Below, one piece after another: positions 23,801 to 31,800 of a stretch of 64,000 bases of DNA. Where the stretch lies: NCBI RefSeq assembly GCF_963666145.1, contig NZ_OY762614.1, positions 4,888,501 through 4,952,500 on the forward strand, read 5' to 3'. Source of the DNA: an uncultured Desulfobacter sp. Lineage in GTDB: Bacteria > Desulfobacterota > Desulfobacteria > Desulfobacterales > Desulfobacteraceae. Below the pieces are notes generated by a model. That model worked only from the letters and a program-made list of their open reading frames with translations. It was not told where the DNA came from and searched no databases. Made by a program: the position numbers and the translations under genes. Positions within the stretch are counted from its first letter, which is position 1. Each line of letters begins with the position of its first letter.

Positions 23801-25358
23801 CATCAGGAAGGCGGGTCAAAAACTGGCATCACAAATTCCAGGTTCAATGGATTTAGAGGCGATTTTAACACTCATGAATTTTGCTGAACATTTAAGTTTT
23901 GCCATAATATGTCAAATTTTACATGGTATCGGCATTTTTACCAAAAAAAGAGAAGAATATACAATTGAAGAGCTAATACATCAGTTTAAAATTCAACCCC
24001 GGTTTCTAACCTTGCTCAGGCATTGGATGAATATATTAGTAGAAGAAAGCGTGGTGGAAAAAACAATAACAGGTCGTTATCTAAACCACGAATCGTTAAT
24101 TTCTCAAAACACCCAACTTCCTTCGGAATCACCAAAAACTCTGATGGAATTATACGCATCGCTCCAGTACCAGATTCCTTTGTACATTGATTTGCTACAG
24201 GGCAATATTGATCCAGTTGAAGTGTTACTTTCAAAGGATAGTTTTCTAACCGCCGAACGCTTGGAACAGATTTCCCCGGATCAAGAATATTACTTTAATC
24301 TATCTATTGAATTATTCAGAACCATCATTGATTCTTTCCCTTTAAATAAAAAGTTAAAAATCTTAGAAATTGGAACGAGGGCAGGAAATTTGACCGGAAC
24401 CATCTTATCATTGCTGTCGCCGGACCGAGCTACCTACCTCTATGCAGACGAGTCTTGCATTTTTACAAACAAGCTAAAAGAGGATTTAGGAGATGTTCCC
24501 CCTCTTGTGTTGGGTTTGCTTGATATGAATAAGCCTCCGAAAGAGCAAGGATATGAGCCTTACTCTTTTGATGTGATTATTGCCGATAAGACTCTCCATC
24601 GGGCAAATCATCTTGATAAGACACTGAAGTACGTAAAAGAGCTTTTGACTCCAGGAGGGTTGCTTTTTTTACTTGAACCAACCCAAAATAACCGTCTGAT
24701 TCTCATTACTATTGGTTTCTTAGAGGATGGCTTTACCCATTTCAAAGATGAAAGAAAAACGAAATACCTTCCCTTTATCCCGGCAAAGAAATGGCAGAAC
24801 CTTCTTGGGAACGCTGGTTTCTCAAAAACAGAGATCTTCCCGGAAACGAATCATGCTGCAGCGGCCTTGCAAAAGCATTTAATCGTGGCACAGGCTCCGG
24901 AAACAGTCCGAGTGTTTGATTCTTCAAAAGTTGTCACCGCACTGCGGCAAAAGCTTCCTGACTACATGGTGCCTACCAGGTTTCGATTATTAGATAGGCT
25001 GCCTCTTTCGGGTAATTTGAAAATAGATAGGAACGCGCTGATAAAACTAAGCCAAAATACAAAACCAATCTCTCTTAAAAAATATGTTTCTCCTATTACT
25101 GAAGTGCAGATCAAAATTGTCGGTGTCTGGGGAGAAATGCTGAGCAGTTCCAAAGTCGGAATTCATGATAATTTTTTTGAATTAGGAGGAGATTCTTTAC
25201 GAGCAATTCAATTTATTAACCTTCTAAGAAAAGTTTATCGGGTGGAGTTCTCTTTGCGGGAATTTTTCGAAGAGCCGAATATAGAGCAACTTGCAAAAAA
25301 AATTGAAGAAAAATTAAGCTTGGCAAAAAAACTGGAGATGGAGGAAGGGGAAATATGA
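11832..25358 (+). CDS. Hybrid PKS-NRPS: KS-cMT-DH-KR-ACP-Cy-A-PCP-Cy-A(MT)-PCP
   Basis: 4,508 aa. KS (about 5-430) has C180, H316 and H356. No acyltransferase follows: a KS-to-AT linker and the post-AT motif YPFERKRHW (about 622-630) lie close together. Next come a C-methyltransferase (EIGAGTGATT near 830), a dehydratase (H1068 in HRILGEIVAP, D1240), a ketoreductase (GGFGGMG near 1578, Tyr1720) and an ACP (Ser1886). Two NRPS modules follow. Cy1 has D2086/D2091/S2094, its A domain has code DLYNLSLIWK, and its PCP serine is 2994. Cy2 has D3188/D3193/S3196 and its A domain has the same cysteine code. That A domain is interrupted by a methyltransferase (about 3910-4350), and the last PCP serine is 4455. 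The inserted methyltransferase reads EIGTRAG instead of EIGAGTG and may not bind SAM. There is no TE. The chain should gain one C-methylated two-carbon unit and two thiazolines. The malonyl loader must act in trans. Confidence 0.95.
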   Translation: MTIENMTEGIAVIGMACRFPGAQDTDVFWANLKNGVESITCFSDQELEEAGIPYEVYNQPEYVKKGFIIDDEDMFDASFFGYSPREAENMDPQHRLFLETAWKALEDGGYPPCEYDGSIGVFAGSKISTYLLNLINDRQSMHGAVSGYQTLIGNDKDYLVTRASYKLNLKGPSVTIQSACSTSLVAVHFACESLLSGACDMALAGGVSISTPQKTGYLYQEGMVFSPDGHCRAFDKQAKGMSPGNGVGIVLLKDLGKALQEKDHIYAVIRGTAVNNDGSNKTGFTSPSIEGQSKVIREAISVAGIDCESISYIETHGTGTELGDPIEIEALNEAFKAETSKKGFCAIGSVKTNIGHLDTSAGIASLIKTVLSLQHGQIPPSLNFLGPNPKIDFQSTPFFVNTKLSEWKTNGAPRRAGVSAFGFGGTNAHVVLEQAPQHLSEKGNHAHPLHLLTLSAKTKEALKQQIRNYDLFLDNNKKLSIEEVCFTANTGRPHFQYRLAVIAASIDDLKRQLFAAAAGETSSTLFEGVAYSQIESEVSFDRSRRSSLETDRFQDIVSDVHELSAHYRLPLPWTDKENYRLILTAVAMLYIRGAAVDWLGLYDEGHPHRPPYRVPLPTYPFERKRHWKAALSRLLSKRIWDQLRLETDGKASAFNDLKIQHKNIEKLCILYFGLAFQHIGAFCEKELTVDELIENFNIPPEHHQLILRLLDTLVKYNRLKRINNKYQMLQPVSIQEIKKITSAIKKTAGFSDTTKELIKLIQACGENFGNVLLGKKNHREIVFPEGSIEVIEKLYVNSPSAVFLNSIVRKTLSQIISIVPSDYNVRILEIGAGTGATTRSVLPALGHQCIYTFTDISSSFLNKAERRFQEYPFIRYKVLDIGKPISPQGFQMGSFDVIIASNVLHATKNMDRTISHINDLLAPGGILVIREITRQMSQFEIIFGPLLTELEDEDKRDANPFLSVKSWKQLLEKHNFIESQIFPDASDLNKNLKEHIIIARVNDQPETIDRQLAFTYTNELAQQNLQPPKKNAVDCHPLLGTVFFSPISGITFENKIRLSGLLPSLRNHRILGEIVAPAGYFFEIALAAGREIFGTHAVVLKNVLLHEALIFESTDHPIKLQTIITPGDPANFAFEIYSTPEAAPIDRSNWKMHFSGNIEKDVATSLSWDKSFDKIQQRCTQQIEIKNLYTPGTRKGNVSTTGINLRDLTCGEHEAIGRIDFSENTLTEAIEYRMPPAFLDACLQVWTAILDTTFEDNDRTIPYLPVAIEHIRYHVNASKQLWCHVEAHELNDKNNLKGNIRLFSMTGETIAEIIGMQMRPVTPQVIWSNRHKKLNYELNWQIYPEHEKESAPNISLNGCWLLLADKSGFSQQLSEEIIKTQDTKQSIFAEDNQKYPEVWTEQNFTQVFNAKIVSKHIRCKGIVYMWALDVPESNALTLDTVKHLTRYHYLNILHLIRSIISTGLKIQRLCIVTRNAHFTSLNDHNVNPIHSVLWGLRRVIAHEHPEFKSICIDLGSCILENEGKKVLEQLQLNDDENEIALRDTQKFVSRLVRAIPLKRNGSVKSQTLFKSDATYIITGGFGGMGLETARWLSENGVRNIVLMGRSTPSPMALETIEEIRKAGAIVRTKQVDIGNQKALSKIFNELKASMPPLKGVFHLAGVLREGGILGQSSSDMELVMTPKIEGAWHLHLLTWDVPLDHFVLFSSISSLWGGHGLGAYTASNAFLDMLASHRKTLGLPALSVNWGAFSQIGMLAQDDAGTQIRAKAGIGSFDPQEALSHLLIAMEHNFNQICIAKIRWSDFLKNGIMGHNKLFACLDLEMCSIKNLTPKKEKDTDLLSKLAVSSLDERYERLKNYLKENVAKVLRIDKIDLRDDTDLIQMGMDSLIFLELSHTLSKELQVKVSPHKLFSEPTIDALAKNFAQVLGNRNTPDLDNDLLNNFPVHSDIENRFRPFELSDVQQAYWVGRQGIMGMGKTACHTYYELDVSDLNIERYIQAWNKLIKRHEMLRAVILPDGRQRILKSVPELRIKVSNFTQKNKETVETHLLAIRKRMSHQVFLTEEWPLFEVCVSQLNYNISRIHMSLDLLFADAHSIRLILHELQKFYQNPRQLPDSLSISFRDYIIGESLFRKSVLYKKAKAYWIDRLETLPKCPDLPVIKQLEDIDNPLFKRRIFTIQSDNWQALKNFALLSSITPTGLLLTAYARILSRWSKSSRFSINMTVFNRLPVHPQINEIVGDFTSVNFLEIDDSSNASFEEFAVQIQNQLWQDLEHRFFSGVKFLRELAQSKNAASMEIMPVVFTSNLSNADIKTKNIFSLTENSVYGISQTPQVWMDLQVAESDGKLVVFLDAVDDLFPKRMLDDMFSAYAKLLEDLSENKALWKQTRSHLLPEYQIKKREEVNATRSKISESMLHELFEKQAAAYPNHVAVKTSKSSITYERLSRSSDNLAYLLHNRGAKQNELIAVVMEKGWEQVVAVLGVLKSGAAYLPISPDIPPERLLHLLKHGEVKLVLTQSWLDQKLCWPDNVNIFSVDTQTYQNDLSVRINQRPDNLAYVIYTSGSTGLPKGVMVDHKGAVNTILDINKRFQISSEDSILALSNLNFDLSVYDIFGILAAGGTIVLPDESLRKEPAHWIELIKKESITLWNSVPQLMQMLIDYTPKTPLTSKSSLRVVLLSGDWIPLNLPQNICARFPQAQTISLGGATEASIWSILYPVQKIDPKWKSIPYGRPMENQHVYVLNHFFEDSPDWVPGLLYIAGRGLARGYWRNEDKTNTSFIRHPRTQERLYRTGDLGRYLPDGNIEFLGREDFQVKIRGHRIELGEIEAALKQHPDVHEAVVITTTGDDRGNKRLLSYIVLNKKKTLADYESKKLRSGTIIQGSKQPAEGRVRLPGAVKIKKSMMKQEALTIFLKQKLPDYMLPSSIIIIDRIPLTSNGKIDRKALPVPEQVETKRGKNFISPRTQMEVLLAHIWVEIFNINHINIFDNFFELGGDSLLAVRFVSKVRQELQVELTLKELYTYSNLAELSEFIEKKQKKRNALDQLPELVPDFENRHQPFPLTDIQQAYWVGRSGDFELGNVATHLYFEIESKHLNLERLNRAWQRVVDRHEMLRAIILPDGQQKILKQVPDYHFRVMDLHDQAPSTIPTELKAVRHEMSHQILPAEKWPLFDIRASQLPDGWIRLHVSLDALIADAWSFLSFTNDWYTIYRNPETKLAPIDVSFRDYVLAEISLQDSELYRRAKRYWSNRLLDLPPAPELPLGVEPASIKQPRFCRRSFTLPMKAWQTLKNRAIQNHLTPSGLLITAYTDVLGVWSKSPRFTINLTLFNRLSLHPQVNSIVGDFTTTILLGVESVEKEGFAARASQLQQQLWQDMDHRHFSGIKLLRELARRRGDFKSSVMPVVFTSALNLESMDSNVSGADNLGELVYGVSQTPQVWLDHQVYEQNGELILTWDAVEELFPKGMLDDMFTAYCSFLQKLAEEEETWQKTTRDLIPAAQLKKRIAANATEAPISPEMLHTLFRIQVSQQPDHTAVISSNIRLSYKELAEYSNHIGRLLQEKGAEPNRLIAILMEKGWEQITATLGILNSGAAYLPIDPELPEERIRHILADGEIKLALTQSWIAAKFKFNWPKDVQCFSVDTITLLNKDITPLDPLQKPEDLAYVIYTSGSTGFPKGVMIDHRGAVNTILDINQRFEVSSKDKILAISKLHFDLSVYDIFGTLAAGGSIVLPDPDKAREPAHWFDLMTDHQITIWNSVPALMQMFEEYLSSITTAVPQTLRLALLSGDWIPVDLPDKLKAYFSEIRIIGLGGATEASIWSNLYPIEEVNPKWISIPYGYPMLNQRYHVLNELMENCPNWVPGQLYIGGLGLAKGYWRDEEKTNNSFVVYSQTGERLYRTGDFGRYLPDGNIEFLGREDFQVKINGHRIECGEVETTLKHLPGVKDAVVIATDGINSKEKQLVGYVVPNYEKGSVLFETRQANPSGCALRWESIRKAGQKLASQIPGSMDLEAILTLMNFAEHLSFAIICQILHGIGIFTKKREEYTIEELIHQFKIQPRFLTLLRHWMNILVEESVVEKTITGRYLNHESLISQNTQLPSESPKTLMELYASLQYQIPLYIDLLQGNIDPVEVLLSKDSFLTAERLEQISPDQEYYFNLSIELFRTIIDSFPLNKKLKILEIGTRAGNLTGTILSLLSPDRATYLYADESCIFTNKLKEDLGDVPPLVLGLLDMNKPPKEQGYEPYSFDVIIADKTLHRANHLDKTLKYVKELLTPGGLLFLLEPTQNNRLILITIGFLEDGFTHFKDERKTKYLPFIPAKKWQNLLGNAGFSKTEIFPETNHAAAALQKHLIVAQAPETVRVFDSSKVVTALRQKLPDYMVPTRFRLLDRLPLSGNLKIDRNALIKLSQNTKPISLKKYVSPITEVQIKIVGVWGEMLSSSKVGIHDNFFELGGDSLRAIQFINLLRKVYRVEFSLREFFEEPNIEQLAKKIEEKLSLAKKLEMEEGEI

Positions 25359-26455
25359 TCGGCATCCTTGGCGGTTATGGGAAAGTCGGGCTTCAAACAA
25401 CGAAAGTCCTTACGGAATGGGGCGGTTGTCCTCTGAGAATCGGCGGCAGAAATCCTGAAAAAGCTCAGCTTAAATTTTCAAGCCAATTCCCCGCCGCAGA
25501 GTTGGTAAAAGTCGATATTGGGGATGATGACAGTCTGCGAAATTTCATAGGTGGTTGTGAATTGATTATCAACTGTGCCGGTCCATCTCATCGAATTACT
25601 TCGAGAGTGGCTCAAATGTCTACATCCTGTGAGTGTCATCATATTGATGCTGGAGAGGGAAAACAGATTAAAAATACATACGGAACCTCAAAAAAAACAG
25701 CAATACTCTACAGTGCTGGTGCATTTCCTGGGTTATCTGGCCTATTACCTCGTTGGCTGGCGAATTCATTTGAAAGCGTTACCAATTTAACCATGTATGT
25801 TGGAGGCTTGGACCGGTTTACGTTTTCGGGTGCTGAGGATTATCTTTTCGGGGTGTTTAATGAGGCCAAGGAGCCTTTGGCCGCATGGAGAGAGGGCGCT
25901 TGCCGCCCCCTATCACTAAAACGGAGTTCTGGAGCTACCCTGCCTTTTTTCCTTAGTGTTGTGGAGCTGCACCCTTTTTATGATGCGGAAACAGAATTCG
26001 TTGCAAAAAGCTTATCACTTCGCAATGGAGAATGGTACATGGCCATTGACGGAGAGCATATGATAGCCGCATTAGAAGGGATATCGGGGAAGTTTTATAC
26101 TGATCCAGAAGATGCCATAGCCCAATTATGCCGTGCAACCGAACTGGATACCGCAGGGCGCCAAACGTATTTAATCTACCTTGTTCAGCTTGAAGGAATC
26201 CAACAGGGGAAATCTTTGACGCGTACCTTAGTGGCAAGAGCAGCGGATTCTTTTGCATTAACCGGATCGGTTGCCGCCGTAACCGGCATCGCTTTACTGG
26301 CGGGAGAACTGCCCATTAATGTCGGCCCCATTGCGGAAATTCCGCATCCGGAAAAGGTGATAGCTGGCCTATCTGATGTTCAGGTTTTAACTCAATTCCA
26401 AGTGTTTGATTGTTCTATTAAAGACTTATTGCAAACGACAGAAGGCAAACTATGA
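25355..26455 (+). CDS. Saccharopine-dehydrogenase-like NAD(P)-dependent reductase
   Basis: 366 aa. It starts with a Rossmann nucleotide-binding motif (GILGGYGKVGLQ) followed by LRIGGRNPEKA and a conserved VKVDIGDDDSL segment, typical of the saccharopine dehydrogenase NADP-binding family. Its ATG overlaps the megasynthase stop (ATGA), and its own stop overlaps the next gene, so the three are translationally coupled. Coupling implies an act on the growing or released thiazoline product, such as reduction of a C=N bond or handling of an aldehyde/imine. It does not resemble the classical Irp3/PchG thiazoline reductase; that role fits the next gene better. Substrate is unknown. Confidence 0.72.
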   Translation: MIGILGGYGKVGLQTTKVLTEWGGCPLRIGGRNPEKAQLKFSSQFPAAELVKVDIGDDDSLRNFIGGCELIINCAGPSHRITSRVAQMSTSCECHHIDAGEGKQIKNTYGTSKKTAILYSAGAFPGLSGLLPRWLANSFESVTNLTMYVGGLDRFTFSGAEDYLFGVFNEAKEPLAAWREGACRPLSLKRSSGATLPFFLSVVELHPFYDAETEFVAKSLSLRNGEWYMAIDGEHMIAALEGISGKFYTDPEDAIAQLCRATELDTAGRQTYLIYLVQLEGIQQGKSLTRTLVARAADSFALTGSVAAVTGIALLAGELPINVGPIAEIPHPEKVIAGLSDVQVLTQFQVFDCSIKDLLQTTEGKL

Positions 26456-28740
26456 CAAAGAACAAAATAAAAACCGTGGTTTGTGGCTCCACATTTGGTC
26501 AGTTTTATTTGAAAGCCTTAGAAGCGTATTCGAAACAATTTGAATTAGTGGGGATATTAGCCAAAGGAAGTAAACGTTCAAAAGAATGTGCAAAGCATTA
26601 CGGTATCGACTTATACACTGATATTGAGCAGCTTCCACCTACTGTTGGGTTAGCATGTGTGATAATACGATCAGGAGCCTTGGGTGGCACCGGTACAGAC
26701 TTATCTTTAAAGTTCCTTAAACGAGGAATCCACGTCATTCAAGAGCAGCCTATCCATTATAAAGAAGCTGTCTCTTGTCTGAGGACGGCACTGCAATATG
26801 GGGTGCATTTCAGAATAGCTAATTTATATGTGCAGCTTCCAGCCGTACGTCGGTTTATTGCTTGCGCGCAGGAGCTATTGAAACGGCAGAATGCTCTTTA
26901 CCTTGATGCCGCCTGTGCCATTCACGTTTCTTACCCCATGATACGTATCCTGTCAGAGGCATTGCCGACTATCCGGCCCTGGAAGATCAATCATGTCATT
27001 AAGGACAACGGACCTTTTCAAATCATAAGCGGAACACTTGGTAATATTCCCATGACCTTAAGGGTTCATAATGAAATCAACCCCCAAGACCCGGACAATC
27101 ACCTACATTTATTACATTGTCTAACCATTGGTGTGGAAGGTGGGAGATTGTCGCTTGTAGATACCCATGGTCCACTTGTCTGGCATCCCCGCTTGCACGT
27201 CCCTCACAGCCACTCCTTTTTTGGTGATCCTCTAGAGGCCGATCCTGCACATCTAACTGAACCAAATTCACTGATGTTGGGATCAGACCATCGGAGTTAC
27301 AAGGAAATTCTCATGAAACAGTGGCCCGCTGCCATCGGACGGGAGTTGTCGTCGATGAGAGAGTTGATCAACGACAGTGAAGACAAGGGGGCGACAAGCG
27401 CACAACGAGAGCTTTTGTTTTCAAAAAAGTGGCACTATTTAACCAACACCATAGGCCAGGCAGTTTTGATGCCAAACTGTAGGCATCAGGCGATACCGGC
27501 TGATATTTTACAAAAAGCTGCTCTTAAAATTGTTGAAGAATTTCCCAAAGAAAATGGGGACTACGAATCCTCTCCTATAATGGAAAAAAACAACGATATT
27601 TTCAATTGTACGGAAAATGCAGAGAGTGTGGTCCAGGGTATCAATCCAAAACAAATAAAGACATTTGTTGATCGAACGGATGAGGCGGTTTTATCCTCAA
27701 TGTTATTTACACTTCAATCACAAGGTACTCTGATAAACAGAAATCAGGGATATGGTCAGGATGAAATTTTTGCCGCTTTGAAAACGGACACTCGCCATCG
27801 GCATTTAATTTTACGCTGGCTTCAGGAACTTGTTAGATTTGGTTATCTACGACAATATGGAGAGTCTTATCAGCCAACAGCGCATATAACACGAGATGTG
27901 ATGGACCAACGTTGGAAGTTGGTGAATGAAATTTGGGACAACAAGTTTGGCTCGCCTTTAATTCTTGAGTATTTTCTATCCAACGTCAGACGACTTCCAC
28001 AACTGATAACGAACAGGCAACAAGCTGTTTCTATATTATTTCCTCAAGGCCGCATGGACGATTTTGCCAAACCATTATATGAAAGCGCCATTTCAGCTCG
28101 ATACATGAACGAATCTGTGGCGGAAGGGGTTGTTCGTATTGCTGAAACGAAACAAGCGCCGTTAATTTCGTCTACAGAAAATACCTTAACCATCATGGAA
28201 ATAGGTGCGGGTACCGGAGCAACAACTAAGGCTGTCACTTCCAGATTGAAAACATGGGATTCAAAAAGTCTTAAACTGGATTATGTGTTTACTGATATTT
28301 CTCGTTTTTTTCTCGCGCCGGCTCGTGAACAATTTAAAGAATATCCTTGGATGCACTTCCAGGTGTTTGACATGGAGCAGGGCATTCTTGAACAGGGTAT
28401 AAAACCCGATAGTGTAGACATTGTTATTGCGGTTGGCGTGCTGAATAATGCGCACAACATTAATAAGGTAATACAAAACATTATGAAAATCATCGTTCCG
28501 GGAGGATGGATGTTTACAATAGAGACTGTCAATGAGCCGCTATCGATTTTAATCTCACAAGCTTTTATGATGAGGCCGCCTGAAGATAACAGGAAAATTA
28601 CAAAGACAACCTTTATGTCTGCAAACCAATGGAAAAATGTCTTTTATCAGGAAAATGTCAAAAGGGTCGCGGCGCTTCCGGAAGAAGAGCATATCCTCAA
28701 TCCATTTGGACAAAAGTTATTTATCGTGCAGAAGAATTAA
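26452..28740 (+). CDS. Thiazolinyl-imide reductase fused to a C-methyltransferase-like domain
   Basis: 762 aa in two parts. Residues 1 to about 365 resemble Irp3/PchG thiazolinyl-imide reductases: a nucleotide-binding start (VVCGSTFGQFYLKAL), then LVGILAKGSKRSKECAKHYG, GIHVIQEQPIH and a segment ending in IRPWKINHV. These reduce one thiazoline to thiazolidine on the carrier-bound chain. Residues about 380-762 are a SAM methyltransferase of the NRPS/PKS-embedded type, with motif EIGAGTGATT (about 583-592), YVFTDIS and PGGWMF. The classic reductase is about 350-365 aa, so the C-terminal half is an added domain. It starts in an ATGA overlap with the upstream reductase gene. The methyltransferase may act in trans on the NRPS, whose own embedded copy looks defective. 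The fusion is read directly; the rescue is inference. Confidence 0.87.
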   Translation: MTKNKIKTVVCGSTFGQFYLKALEAYSKQFELVGILAKGSKRSKECAKHYGIDLYTDIEQLPPTVGLACVIIRSGALGGTGTDLSLKFLKRGIHVIQEQPIHYKEAVSCLRTALQYGVHFRIANLYVQLPAVRRFIACAQELLKRQNALYLDAACAIHVSYPMIRILSEALPTIRPWKINHVIKDNGPFQIISGTLGNIPMTLRVHNEINPQDPDNHLHLLHCLTIGVEGGRLSLVDTHGPLVWHPRLHVPHSHSFFGDPLEADPAHLTEPNSLMLGSDHRSYKEILMKQWPAAIGRELSSMRELINDSEDKGATSAQRELLFSKKWHYLTNTIGQAVLMPNCRHQAIPADILQKAALKIVEEFPKENGDYESSPIMEKNNDIFNCTENAESVVQGINPKQIKTFVDRTDEAVLSSMLFTLQSQGTLINRNQGYGQDEIFAALKTDTRHRHLILRWLQELVRFGYLRQYGESYQPTAHITRDVMDQRWKLVNEIWDNKFGSPLILEYFLSNVRRLPQLITNRQQAVSILFPQGRMDDFAKPLYESAISARYMNESVAEGVVRIAETKQAPLISSTENTLTIMEIGAGTGATTKAVTSRLKTWDSKSLKLDYVFTDISRFFLAPAREQFKEYPWMHFQVFDMEQGILEQGIKPDSVDIVIAVGVLNNAHNINKVIQNIMKIIVPGGWMFTIETVNEPLSILISQAFMMRPPEDNRKITKTTFMSANQWKNVFYQENVKRVAALPEEEHILNPFGQKLFIVQKN

Positions 28741-28816
28741 ATAGCATCAAGTATTCAAGATACATAGATGAATGTCTGTTGTATTAAATAATAATTAATG
28801 AGGAAGGGATTTAATT

Positions 28817-31800
28817 ATGTTGCAAGTTCCTATGGTTGATACGGTTGAGTTATTGACACGACTTCGAAAACAAGGGGTGTCTTTATGGGAAGAGAAAGGA
28901 AGCCTGCGTTACAGCGCGCCTCAAGGGGTGCTGAAAGACAATGACTTGCAGACCTTAAAAGATCATAAAATGAAGCTTTTAGACTTATTGGTGATTGAAG
29001 CGAAATCGGTGCAAGTCGTTGCCGATCCTGGGGCGCGGTTTGATCCTTTCCCTCTTTCAGATATACAATCTGCTTACCTGTTAGGGCGTAATGAAATTTT
29101 TGGTTATGGAGGGGTGGCTTGCCATATTTACCTGGAATTGAATTACCCTCAACTTGATCCAGAACGGACGACAGCAGTCTGGAATTACCTTGTATTGCGC
29201 CATGATATGCTCAGAGCAATCATTAATTACAACGGGGGGCATCAACGAGTTTTAAAAACCGTGGCACCTATAAAAATATCCTATGTCGACACAAGTACCT
29301 GGGAAAAACAGAAGAGAGATCGCACACTTTCCGAAATAAGAAAAAAAATGGGTGATCGTATCTATGATACTGAGCATTGGCCTTTATTTGATATTGCTAT
29401 AACTAAAATGCCCAATGAGGCCGTTTTGCATTTTTCCATGGATTTTCTCATAGCGGATTGGGCCAGCATGTGGTTACTTTTTTCGGAATTCGAAACCCTC
29501 TATAAGGATTTAGAAACACAGCTGCCTGAGCTTAACCTCAGTTTTCGAGACTATCTGCTAACTGAACGCAGTCTGAAAGAAACCCCTGCTTATTATAAGG
29601 ATAAAGAATATTGGTTTAATCGAATTGATACGTTGCCTTCAGCACCAAATCTTCCATTAGCTCTCAGAGAACAAGACAACTCCGGGGAGGCACGTTTTAA
29701 ACGCTGGTTTCTACGACTTGAGGAAACTGACTGGGATAAGCTTATACAATATGCTAAAAAACATGGTTTAACGCCAACAGTGGTGGTAATGACCGCTTAC
29801 GCTGCCGTTATCAGTAAATGGAGTCAAAACAAAAAATTCACCCTTAATATGACGGTATTAAATCGGCTTGAACTACATCCTCAGGTCAATGACATTGTGG
29901 GTGATTTTACGACAATCAATTTGATGGCCGTTGATTGGCAGCTTGAGCACTCATTTTCCGAGCATGCAAAACTATTAGGGCATCAATTATTTGAAGATTT
30001 AGAGCATCGATCTTTTTCAGGGGTGGAAGTACTGAGGGAAATTGCACGCAGACGCGGACGAGACGCCGCTTTGATGCCAATAGTCTTCACTAGTGCTATC
30101 GGGTTTGCTAAAAAGGATAAGCTAAACGGTAAATTTAAAGGCCATGGCATTTCTCAAACACCGCAGGTTTTCATTGATTGTCAGGCGATGGATGGTCCGG
30201 ATGGGTTGCAGGTCAATTGGGATGTCCGTCAAGGCGTATTCCCGGAGCAAATGGTAGATGATATGTTTGATTCTTTTAAAAATTTGCTGCGCTCCCTGTC
30301 TACAACAGATCAAATTTGGGATACACACGAAGTCGTCTCTTTACCCGCCTGGCAGCAGTTGGAACGGGATGAAATCAATACGACAAGGGTGCATTTAAAA
30401 GAACAATTATTGCACCAGCAGATTCTTATGCAGGCCACAGCAACACCGGACCGTCCTGCGGTTTTTGACGATAAGGGACAAATTTCATACAAGAAGTTGG
30501 TGCAAAAAGCCGCTGCAATTGCACAAAAATTAAATGAAATGGGATGCACAACCCAAAAACGAGTGGCAATCGTTATGGATAAGGGAGCCCATCAAGTAGA
30601 AGCCGTGCTGGGAGCTTTGTTAGCCGGTGCCGTCTATGTCCCAATTGATACAAAACAACCAGATTTGAGACGTTCGACTATGATAGAACGTGCAAAAATT
30701 GAATATATATTAACATCTTCAACAACTCAAATCTCATGGCCAGCAAAAATAAAAGCAATTGAAGTAGACAAAATAAATCCGCTCCAGGGGGATATTGTTA
30801 TCTCTAAGGGTGATCCAGCGTTGCCGGCATACATTATTTACACCTCTGGCTCTACTGGAGAACCCAAAGGAGTTGTGGTCAGCCACCGTGCGGCTTTGAA
30901 CACGATTACCGATATTAATCGCCGTTTCAATATCGATCAAAAAGATAGAGTATTGGGATTGGCACAGCTAAGCTTTGACCTCTCCGTATATGATATTTTC
31001 GGTCCCCTCTCCGTTGGTGGCGCCTTGGTTTATCCCAGCACCCAAAGGCAGACTGATCCCTCTCACTGGGCGGAGTTGATAGATGAGTATGAAATCACCA
31101 TTTGGAATTCCGTACCAGCTTTGATGCAAATGCTGCTTGCCTACTTAAAAACAGAACCAAAAATAAGCTTATCAAAACTGCGGTTGGTCTTACTCTCTGG
31201 AGACTGGATTCCATTATTTTTACCAGACATGGCGAAAAAACATCTACCTCCTGACGCACAAATCATTTCTCTTGGCGGTGCGACAGAGGCATCAATTTGG
31301 TCTATCTACCATATCTGCGAAGAGCTAAAGGCCGAATGGAAGAGCGTTCCCTATGGTAGACCTCTTACTAATCAAGGGTTTCGAATCTTAGACGAACAGA
31401 TGTGTGATTGTCCGGTCTGGGTTTCTGGTGAGCTATATATTACCGGGCAAGGCTTGGCTGATGGGTATATCAATGACGGGAAAAAGACCCGGGAGCGTTT
31501 TTTCAAGCATCCCGGAGATGGGCAGCGGCTTTATCGAACAGGCGATTTGGGGCGCTACCTACCTGGCGGCGAAATTGAATTTTTAGGTCGTGATGACAAT
31601 CAGGTCAAAATAAAGGGACACCGGGTTGAACTGGGAGAAATAGAAGCCTCACTCTTAAAACACCCTGACGTTACAATAGCGGCCGTTGTAGCGACCCGCT
31701 CTAATGATAATAAGATATTGTTGGGATTTGTAGAATCAAAGGGGAATATACAAGAGTCAGAGTTACGAGAATTTTTATCGAAATATTTACCGGCCCATAT

